Source: Candidatus Nealsoniibacteriota bacterium (GTDB lineage: Bacteria > Patescibacteriota > Minisyncoccia > Minisyncoccales > MHMH01). From it: a DNA stretch of 6,964 bases. The notes under the pieces are model-generated. The model had not been told where the DNA came from. It did no database searches and saw only the letters and a program-made list of their open reading frames with translations. Shown piece after piece: positions 1-4,768 of this stretch. The position numbers were made by a program, and so were the translations under genes. The stretch is taken from assembly GCA_016181985.1 (NCBI GenBank), contig JACOYG010000033.1, positions 1 through 6,964 of the forward strand, written 5' to 3'. Each line of letters opens with the position of its first letter. Positions within the stretch are counted from its first letter, which is position 1.

Positions 1-1870
1 TATCCTCAAAAAGATTAACGACACAAAACATCCTGAAGCGATTCTTTCGGACTCTCGTGATGGTTTTAATACTCAGCATGATTTTTATAAGAAGCTCGCT
101 TTGGAAGTAAAAGATTGGCTATATCTTATCCTGAATGAAGAGAGGCGCAGACGAACTAATGAGGGCGTTTCTGAATCAACAAAAGAAAATCATCGAAAAG
201 CACTGGATGAGCTTAATAAGTTGTATGCTCAACTCACTGGAGAGGATACAAACGGCGTAATACGCACCAAAAAGAAAGCGCGTCCGGTTGGAGGTATAGA
301 ATTTGCCAGAAGCAACATAACGATTACCGCAGGAAAAAGATACGGATTACAACTTATCATTGACACAAGAGTTATTAAACCCGGCTCAAAAATATCTCTA
401 AAATCGTCAAAGGGTAAAATCGGTTTTTCGCCCACGACCATTGATGTAATCTCCGCACCAGAAGATTCAGAGGATATTTTAGTCAAGACTATTATTGTTA
501 CAGGGGAGACAGCAAGAACGGCTGATACGTTAGAAGCAAAAAGCGGGGAGCGTAGTGCTTCAGTTGTGGTATCCATTGTATCCGAAGAAGTTGTGTACCC
601 GGAGAAAGGAATCGTATTTAGTCCGGATTATGTGCGTACTACAGCGAATAGAGAAAGTGATCTGAACCTTTTCATTGACCTTAATCTGATAAAAACAGGC
701 AGTAAAATCGTATTCTCAAGTTCCAATAATGCCATAACGTTAAAGCACAAACGTATTGCTGTACCTCGGCGGATGAGGACAACAAGTCAGGTTGCAAAAA
801 TAGAGGTGCCTTTTATCGGAAACAAAAATGATGAGTCTGGAATTATTGAGGCTAAATTCGGCGATTATTTGGCGCAATGTCGGGTTGATATTAGGGATCG
901 TATTAAACCCCCACCGACTGGGCCGACTGGTAAATTTAAGGATTGGGATTTTGATGACGGAGTGCCAAAACATTTACAAACTACATATGACTCAATAGTA
1001 GGAAGTCCAACGCAAGGTTTTATACTGATTAATTCTAATCATCCTATCAACAGGTATTATTTTGGTGACAATCCACAGAAAAAAGATATAGAACAATCAC
1101 ACGAAGCAAATTTATATTTAGCAGAACTCTTTTTAAACGAGTCGCTTGGCGCAATGATTCAAGAGGCATATCAAAAAGGCGTAATCCCACAAAATTACGG
1201 TCCAGCAACCGATATCCCGGTTTATATTGCTCAAAAAAAGTTTGAAATTGGTCCAATAATCTATAATCACCTTGTTAAAGAGCCATCGGCTTGGGAAACT
1301 CGGCGAGAAAAACAACTTGGAGAGGTGAAACAAGGGCAATTACTTAGCGATAAAGACCTTGTTGATGGGATGGAGGAAAGAGAAAGGCAAATGGTTGAAA
1401 TGCGTTTCGGCCTGAACGATCAAAGACCCCATACTTTGGATGAAATTTCACAGAAATTCGAGATCACCAGAGAGCGCGTTCGCCAAATAATAAACAGAGC
1501 GCTTGCTAAAAAGTATGGAGAATATACCTATGCGGAGGATGTAGAAGTTAAAGATTACATCGCAGAGCAGGAACAAAAAATGGGGTCTACTATAGAAAAA
1601 ATTATGACCTTTGTTGCGAAGTTCTATAATTTAAATCTGGAGGACATGAAAAGGCGAACGCGCAAATCAGAAATAGCCAAGCCAAGACAGATTGCCATGT
1701 ATCTGCTCCGTGATATGGTCGGCCTTTCTTTTCCATCCATCGGACGCACATTCGGCTTGGATCATACAACGGTACTTTACGCTTTCGAGAAAATCAGCGA
1801 TCAGATTAGTAAAGACAGTGTTGTGAAAGGACAGGTTGATTCAATCAGAGCAATGGTAACGAAAGAATAA
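1..1870 (+). CDS. C-terminal part of a multidomain GHKL/HSP90-like ATPase with sigma-70 region 4 and DnaA domain IV (5' end outside window)
   Basis: The reading frame is open from base 2 with no stop, so the gene starts upstream; TTG at 101 is only an internal codon. The first residues (HPEAILSDSRDGFN, then YKKL) resemble the end of a GHKL/HATPase_c_3-type ATPase domain; this is a family resemblance, not proven. Numbering from the TTG at 101: residues ~64-160 and ~168-264 are two tandem beta-rich repeats (shared GI.F, L.ID..IK.GSKI, SS, EAK.G). Residues ~280-395 include ILINSNHP, a motif I associate with the tail of such ATPases. Residues ~425-470 match sigma-70 region 4 (EMRFGL, LDEIS, ITRERVRQI). 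Residues ~496-586 match DnaA domain IV (RKSEIAKPRQIAMYLLRD, IGRTFGLDHTTVLYAFEKI). The protein probably binds DNA through two helix-turn-helix modules; its function is unknown. A terminator lies about 290 nt downstream. Confidence 0.88.
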   Translation, partial: ILKKINDTKHPEAILSDSRDGFNTQHDFYKKLALEVKDWLYLILNEERRRRTNEGVSESTKENHRKALDELNKLYAQLTGEDTNGVIRTKKKARPVGGIEFARSNITITAGKRYGLQLIIDTRVIKPGSKISLKSSKGKIGFSPTTIDVISAPEDSEDILVKTIIVTGETARTADTLEAKSGERSASVVVSIVSEEVVYPEKGIVFSPDYVRTTANRESDLNLFIDLNLIKTGSKIVFSSSNNAITLKHKRIAVPRRMRTTSQVAKIEVPFIGNKNDESGIIEAKFGDYLAQCRVDIRDRIKPPPTGPTGKFKDWDFDDGVPKHLQTTYDSIVGSPTQGFILINSNHPINRYYFGDNPQKKDIEQSHEANLYLAELFLNESLGAMIQEAYQKGVIPQNYGPATDIPVYIAQKKFEIGPIIYNHLVKEPSAWETRREKQLGEVKQGQLLSDKDLVDGMEERERQMVEMRFGLNDQRPHTLDEISQKFEITRERVRQIINRALAKKYGEYTYAEDVEVKDYIAEQEQKMGSTIEKIMTFVAKFYNLNLEDMKRRTRKSEIAKPRQIAMYLLRDMVGLSFPSIGRTFGLDHTTVLYAFEKISDQISKDSVVKGQVDSIRAMVTKE

Positions 1871-1896
1871 TCAGCCGCCAATGCGGTCCGAAGCGA

Positions 1897-1939
1897 GGGC
1901 GCGGCGGAAGGGGGGTGTGGTGGGAATTCCGCCGCGCCC
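1897..1939. repeat. 13-bp perfect inverted repeat
   Basis: GGGCGCGGCGGAA at 1897-1909 is the exact reverse complement of TTCCGCCGCGCCC at 1927-1939, separated by a 17-nt G-rich spacer. Bases GC at 1893-1894 and GC at the matching right flank extend it after a 2-nt mismatch. It lies just upstream of the larger nested hairpin. Confidence 0.8.
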
Positions 1940-1954
1940 GAGCGAATACAGAAA

Positions 1955-2077
1955 GAGGCCGCTCCCGCCGCCTGCTCATTCAGAGCAGAGCCAAGCAAAA
2001 TACTCTTTTCCTTTTAGGAGTCGTAAAGAGTATTTTGCTTGGCGGCGAGCGTTAGCGAGCGGCGGCGGGGCGGCTTC
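1955..2077. repeat. Long two-tier hairpin (21-bp outer stem, 19-bp perfect inner stem)
   Basis: The inner arms 1990-2008 and 2025-2043 are a perfect 19-bp inverted repeat (GCCAAGCAAAATACTCTTT) around a 16-nt loop. The outer arms 1955-1977 and 2057-2077 pair over 21 bp, with one G-T wobble and two single-base bulges on the left. Nearly symmetric internal loops of 12 and 13 nt separate the two stems. The GC-rich outer and AT-rich inner stems differ strongly in composition. There is no T-tract directly after it, so it is not a standard terminator. It may act as a DNA cruciform, an mRNA 3' structure or a mobile-element remnant; the sequence alone does not decide. Confidence 0.75.
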
Positions 2078-2156
2078 CATTGGTCAGGAATTTTTGATAA
2101 AGTAGGTTCGAGCGAAGTCGTAAAGATACTCCACAATTGCACTCAACAGAAAAACG

Positions 2157-2184
2157 ACGGAGAACTGTTCTCCTCCGTTTTTTT
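2157..2184 (+). terminator. Rho-independent terminator
   Basis: ACGGAG (2157-2162) pairs with CTCCGT (2173-2178) around a 10-nt loop, and a run of seven T follows (2178-2184). It would end transcripts of the upstream ATPase/DnaA-IV gene after the GC-rich hairpin region. A promoter begins a few bases later. Confidence 0.8.
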
Positions 2185-2188
2185 ATCC

Positions 2189-2217
2189 TTGACTTTTCTT
2201 TTATGATTTGATAGATT
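2189..2217 (+). promoter_or_regulatory. Sigma-70-type promoter for the small membrane protein
   Basis: TTGACT at 2189-2194 is followed after 17 nt by TAGATT at 2212-2217, with an extended -10 TG at 2209-2210. The predicted start is near 2224, about 30 nt before the ATG at 2255, which leaves room for the strong ribosome binding site at 2243-2249. Confidence 0.6.
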
Positions 2218-2254
2218 GCTAGATAGAACATTAATAAAAATAAAGGAGGGAAAT

Positions 2255-2461
2255 ATGTTTTTAGGTTTTCCTTTATGGTTTTTGGCCTGGATTTATATAA
2301 TAATCGGCTTTCTTGTTGCTTGTGCCTTGCTATGGGGCGGGATGAGAAGTGATCCGCAAGGCGAAAGTCTTCCGCCTCCGTTGAGGGGAGCCATGCTTGA
2401 TATTGAGGCCATTTTTTGGCCGCTTGTCCTAATCTTGATCACAATCAAGAGACTAAAGTAA
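2255..2461 (+). CDS. Small two-helix membrane protein, unknown function (68 aa)
   Basis: ATG at 2255 is chosen over the in-frame TTG at 2216 because AAGGAGG at 2243-2249 sits 5 nt upstream of it and the predicted transcript starts after 2216. The protein has two hydrophobic segments: residues ~5-29 (Trp- and Ile-rich) and ~48-65, the latter followed by a basic end (IKRLK). Between them lies a short polar linker with Asp, Glu and a Pro-Pro-Pro stretch. The basic C-terminus suggests that the end faces the cytoplasm. There is no recognised domain and I do not identify the family. It is a single-gene unit with its own promoter and terminators on both sides. Confidence 0.8.
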   Translation: MFLGFPLWFLAWIYIIIGFLVACALLWGGMRSDPQGESLPPPLRGAMLDIEAIFWPLVLILITIKRLK

Positions 2462-2468
2462 AATACAG

Positions 2469-2502
2469 AAATACATGGGTTTATTACCCGTGTATTTTAT
2501 TT
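2469..2502 (+). terminator. Rho-independent terminator
   Basis: AAATACATGGGT (2469-2480) pairs with ACCCGTGTATTT (2486-2497) around a 5-nt loop, giving 12 bp with one T-G wobble, and a T-rich tail follows. It begins 8 nt after the stop of the small membrane protein gene. The A-rich 5' side could let it also work on the other strand. Confidence 0.9.
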
Positions 2503-2507
2503 TACAT

Positions 2508-2536
2508 TTGACAAGATTTAAGTAGCATGCTATAAT
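2508..2536 (+). promoter_or_regulatory. Fully consensus sigma-70 promoter
   Basis: TTGACA at 2508-2513, exactly 17 nt, then TATAAT at 2531-2536, with an extended -10 TG at 2528-2529. All twelve hexamer bases match consensus, the strongest promoter in the window. The predicted start is near 2543. It points into a stretch without a normal gene, which is the main reason to propose a non-coding RNA there. Confidence 0.9.
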
Positions 2537-2542
2537 AGGTAC

Positions 2543-2765
2543 GTTAATATGACAATACAAATTATCCAATACATTTTAAATTTGATCGCAACGCACGGTT
2601 CCTGGAAGTAATTCAACCAGGACGGCGACGAAGTGGTTACAATAGTTCAGGTATTATTATATCAGTTAGGCTTTATAGCGCTAAATAGAAAGATTGTAGC
2701 CAGTTCGTTGCCGTGAATATAGAAGAACAGGTGATTAGCCCATAAGAAGGGCTTTTAATTTTTAC
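2543..2765 (+). ncRNA. Candidate structured non-coding RNA (~220 nt), family not recognised
   Basis: The stretch lies between a perfect consensus promoter and a terminator and lacks a normal ORF. A 22-bp stem joins 2622-2643 and 2693-2714 with 19 Watson-Crick pairs, two G-U pairs and one G-G mismatch. A hairpin TCCTGG/CCAGGA (2600-2605 with 2617-2622) abuts it on the 5' side. The apical region 2644-2692 contains the 8-nt palindrome TAGCGCTA (2676-2683), a possible RNA-RNA contact. The first ~55 nt look unstructured. I see none of the conserved motifs of RNase P RNA, tmRNA, SRP RNA or T-box. Size and promoter strength would suit a 6S-like RNA, but the fold (one long stem with flanking hairpins, no end pairing seen) is not typical. 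A short peptide frame is described in the findings. Confidence 0.6.
2737..2765 (+). terminator. Rho-independent terminator of the candidate ncRNA
   Basis: AGCCC (2737-2741) pairs with GGGCT (2749-2753) around a 7-nt loop, followed by TTTTAATTTTT. It defines the 3' end of the proposed RNA and separates it from the HNH gene, which has its own promoter. Confidence 0.75.
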
Positions 2766-2783
2766 AAAAGTCTACTTTTAAAT

Positions 2784-2812
2784 TTTACATTAGTCTGCAA
2801 ATGCGTTATAAT
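2784..2812 (+). promoter_or_regulatory. Promoter of the HNH gene, implying a leaderless mRNA
   Basis: TTTACA at 2784-2789, 17 nt, then TATAAT at 2807-2812. The expected transcription start is at about 2818-2819, which coincides with the ATG at 2819. The -10 box would lie inside the coding region if the upstream ATG at 2801 were used, so this promoter decides the start codon. Confidence 0.75.
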
Positions 2813-2818
2813 AAAAAG

Positions 2819-3274
2819 ATGACCAATCCCAGGAAACAAAGATCAAGGTGTCCTGTTTGCGGTAAGGAACCAGCGCGTGCTTACTATAAGTATTGTAGCA
2901 ATGCTTGCCAACAAGAATATCAATACGAGTTGTATATTGGAAAATGGAAAAATGGTAGCGAGAAAGGTTTAAACACTATTGGACTGGTTTCGCCATACAT
3001 CAAAAAATATTTGCGTAGAAAGTTTGCGGATAAATGCTGCTTGTGTGGATGGTCAAGAATTAATACTACAACCGGGAAAGTTCCCTTAGTTGCTGATCAT
3101 ATTGATGGCAATTGGAAAAATAATATCGAGGAAAATCTGCGTTTAATTTGTCCAAATTGCGATTCATTAAGTCCAACATTTGCTGCGCTCAATAAAGGAA
3201 ACGGACGAGCGAATAGGGTTCGTAGTAAAAGAGCTCAGGCGGGTCGTTTGTTAGCTACAAATATGCCGATGTAG
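2819..3274 (+). CDS. Small HNH endonuclease with N-terminal zinc-binding motif
   Basis: The start at 2819 (151 aa) is preferred over ATG 2801 because a promoter -10 box ends 6 nt before it and no Shine-Dalgarno is present. Numbered from this start, C11-x2-C14 and C26-x3-C30 look like a zinc knuckle of the CPVCG/YCSNAC type. C73/C74 and C76, then D93-H94 (ADHIDGNW), N106 and C111-x2-C114 form an HNH core with its zinc-binding cysteine pairs. HNH nucleases of this compact type cut DNA and are common in phages, homing elements and CPR genomes; the target here is unknown. The basic C-terminus (KRAQAGR) may be an extension, since the last three sense codons plus the TAG stop lie in or touch tRNA-Thr. 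It follows the candidate ncRNA but has its own promoter. Confidence 0.85.
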   Translation: MTNPRKQRSRCPVCGKEPARAYYKYCSNACQQEYQYELYIGKWKNGSEKGLNTIGLVSPYIKKYLRRKFADKCCLCGWSRINTTTGKVPLVADHIDGNWKNNIEENLRLICPNCDSLSPTFAALNKGNGRANRVRSKRAQAGRLLATNMPM

Positions 3275-3335
3275 CTTAGTGGCAAAGCAATGGTTTCGTA
3301 AACCATAGACGGCAGTTCGATTCTGCCCCTCGGCT
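3265..3335 (+). tRNA. tRNA-Thr (anticodon CGU)
   Basis: A complete cloverleaf can be drawn. Acceptor GCCGATG (3265-3271) pairs with CCTCGGC (3328-3334) with one U-C mismatch. D-stem is GCTT/AAGC. Anticodon stem ATGGT/ACCAT encloses TTCGTAA with anticodon CGT at 3297-3299. The variable loop is AGAC. T-stem GGCAG/CTGCC encloses TTCGATT. Base 73 is T and CCA is not encoded, so it must be added after transcription. It would read ACG threonine codons. The TAG formed by bases 8-10 is the stop codon of the HNH gene. I see no clear promoter of its own, so it may be cotranscribed with HNH. Confidence 0.93.
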
Positions 3336-3345
3336 TAAAAAAATT

Positions 3346-3376
3346 AAGGTCCCGAGTTCGAATCTCGGAGGTGGCT
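3346..3376 (+). pseudogene. Orphan 3' portion of a tRNA (variable loop, T-arm, acceptor strand)
   Basis: AAGGTC (variable-loop-like, 3346-3351) is followed by T-stem CCGAG (3352-3356), loop TTCGAAT (3357-3363), CTCGG (3364-3368) and AGGTGGC plus T (3369-3376). A full tRNA would need a 5' strand GCCACCT, which is absent nearby; the only upstream tRNA, 10 nt away, is a complete tRNA-Thr with a different sequence. This is what a broken tRNA or the duplicated 3' end left by an integrase (att site) looks like. The original identity cannot be told without the anticodon. Its GGAGGT (3367-3372) serves as ribosome binding site of the next gene. Confidence 0.75.
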
Positions 3377-3377
3377 C

Positions 3378-3731
3378 ATGACAAACAACCCATTTGAACA
3401 ACCTCAAGGAGGTAAACCACTGGAATCAAAAGAATCAAAAGAAATGGCTTATCTTGGCCAAGCTGTTTTTGGTTTTGATAATAAATTTAATCCGATTATT
3501 AAGTGGTTTGAAACAGAGAATCCAATCTTAAACGAGAAAGATATTTTAGTTTTTAAATTCCCAGGTCAAAAAGAGGAGATTTTAAGAATAGCCATAGGTA
3601 TACATAAAGACATATCACGGCCGGTAGAAATTTCGGGTTTCGGGAAAACATTAATGTTGGATCCGTCAAATTTAGAAGACAAAAAAAAGAAATTTATTTT
3701 CGATGTATATAGGATTGAAAAGAATAAATAA
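3378..3731 (+). CDS. Hypothetical protein, 117 aa, first gene of the prfB-ftsEX operon
   Basis: I do not recognise this protein. ATG at 3378 is supported by GGAGGT at 3367-3372, 5 nt upstream, and no other start exists before the in-frame stop at 3345. Residues 1-25 are polar and low in complexity (Asn, Gln, Lys, Glu, Ser); the rest alternates hydrophobic and charged residues like a small beta-rich soluble domain. There is no signal peptide, membrane segment or cysteine. A second strong Shine-Dalgarno-like AAGGAGGT (3406-3413) lies 6 nt before an in-frame CTG (3420), which hints at a possible shorter form without the low-complexity start; this is speculative. Its stop lies 1 nt before the ATG of prfB, so translation is probably coupled. 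Confidence 0.75.
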   Translation: MTNNPFEQPQGGKPLESKESKEMAYLGQAVFGFDNKFNPIIKWFETENPILNEKDILVFKFPGQKEEILRIAIGIHKDISRPVEISGFGKTLMLDPSNLEDKKKKFIFDVYRIEKNK

Positions 3732-3732
3732 T

Positions 3733-4768
3733 ATGAATAATATTCCGGAAAAAATCGAAGATTTACGGGCTAAAATCCGCCAGCTGGCGGACCGTCTTTG
3801 ACATAGCCAAGAAAAAAGAGAAAATCAAAGAATTGGAGAAAGAAATGCAGAATCCCGAACTTTGGAACGATCGGGAAAGAGCCAAAAATCTTACCCAAGA
3901 ATTATCCCTTCTTCAAACCGAAATAAATGAATTCGATCAATTGGAAAATGAAACAAATCTGGAAGTTCTTTCGAAAAAATTAAAAGAAAAGGAATTTCAG
4001 GTTTTTCTTTCGGGAAAGTACGACAAAGGAAACGCGGCTTTATCGATTTATTCGGGAGCTGGCGGCCAGGACGCTCAAGATTGGTCGGCCATGCTGTTGA
4101 GAATGTATCTGAGATATTCTGACAGAAGAGGCTGGAAAACAAGAATTATCGATGAATCGTTCGGGGATCCCGGCCCGGAAGGAAGAATAGGAGTAAAATC
4201 CGTTACCATTGAAATAAAAGGACCTTACGCTTACGGATTTTTGAAGAAAGAAACGGGAGTTCACAGATTGGTGAGAATTTCTCCTTTTTCGGCGCAATCA
4301 TTGCGCCATACCTCCTTTGCTTTAGTCGAGGTATTGCCGGAGATTTCATCCCAAGAAGAGCAAGAGTTGGAAATAAAGCCCGATGAGTTGAGGGTTGATG
4401 TTTACAAATCTTCCGGACCCGGCGGCCAAAACGTCAATAAAAGAATGACGGCCGTGAGAATCACCCATTTGCCGACAAAAATTACGGTTGCCGCGCAAGC
4501 GGAACGATCGCACGCCCAAAATAAAGAACAGGCCATGAAGCTGCTTTACGCCAAACTTTATAAGCTAAAGGAGCAGGAAAAAGCAAAAACGCTGGCTGAA
4601 TTAAAGGGAAAGGCGGTATCTATTGAGTGGGGAAATCAGATCAGGTCGTATGTTTTGCATCCGTATAAGATGGTAAAAGATTTAAGAACCAATATTGAAA
4701 CCTCAAACGCCGAAAATGTTTTAGAGGGCGATTTGGAAGAATTCATAGAAGCGGAATTAAAGGCATGA
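3733..4768 (+). CDS. prfB: Peptide chain release factor 2 with programmed +1 frameshift
   Basis: RF2 ends translation at UGA and UAA. Frame 1 runs from ATG 3733 for 22 codons to CTT (3796-3798) and an in-frame TGA (3799-3801). A +1 slip on CTTTGAC continues at GAC 3800, giving a 344-residue protein, close to the 365 of E. coli. The second frame has the N-terminal helical region, the family motif GAGGQDAQDW, the stop-codon-reading tripeptide SPF (residues ~183-185) in RISPFSAQSLRHTSF, and the catalytic GGQ (~230-232) in SSGPGGQNVNKR. The usual internal Shine-Dalgarno is only a weak GGCGG, part of a 16-nt palindrome. The frameshift is the known autoregulation: low RF2 lets ribosomes pause at TGA and slip. 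The 3' end overlaps ftsE by ATGA. An ORF from TTG 3833 would miss the real N-terminus. Confidence 0.95.
3776..3801 (+). promoter_or_regulatory. prfB programmed +1 frameshift site with upstream palindrome
   Basis: CTTTGA at 3796-3801, followed by C, is the conserved RF2 slip site. Immediately upstream is TCCGCCAGCTGGCGGA (3776-3791), a perfect 16-nt palindrome that can fold as a 6-bp hairpin with an AGCT loop. GGCGG, 5 nt before CTT, stands where E. coli has a strong Shine-Dalgarno-like AGGGGG 3 nt before CTT. Confidence 0.9.

Larger units (their letters stand above)
1871..2105. repeat. GC-rich non-coding region with nested inverted repeats
   Basis: The region starts directly after the stop codon of the upstream gene and is much richer in GC than its surroundings. 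It holds a small hairpin (CCGC 1875-1878 with GCGG 1883-1886), a 13-bp perfect inverted repeat (1897-1909 with 1927-1939) and a 123-nt nested hairpin listed separately. CCAATG at 1878-1883 is mirrored by CATTGG at 2078-2083, and TCAG occurs at 1871-1874 and 2084-2087. It could be a MITE/REP-like element with a 4-bp target duplication, but the terminal repeats are short and not aligned to the ends, so this is a guess. It contains a 74-codon open frame (1881-2105) rich in Arg, Ala and Gly that looks spurious. Confidence 0.55.

Noticed and set aside
2046..2061. GTTAGC near the hairpin as an integron attC core
   Set aside because: It does not satisfy GTTRRRY, and no integrase or cassette arrangement is visible.
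1881..2105. 74-codon open frame in the GC-rich region
   Set aside because: It spans the inverted repeats, its composition (Arg, Ala, Gly, Pro) is what GC-rich repeats give in any frame, and it has no ribosome binding site or recognisable domain.
2543..2765. IscB/OMEGA-type RNA paired with the neighbouring HNH gene
   Set aside because: The HNH protein is only ~151 aa with no RuvC or bridge-helix region, and it is transcribed from its own promoter; proximity alone is not enough.
2801..2818. Starting the HNH gene at ATG 2801
   Set aside because: The promoter -10 box TATAAT (2807-2812) lies within these codons and the predicted transcript begins at about 2819.
3833..4768. Starting prfB at TTG 3833
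   Set aside because: The first 33 residues would be lost; ATG 3733 plus the conserved CTTTGAC +1 frameshift gives the normal RF2 N-terminus.
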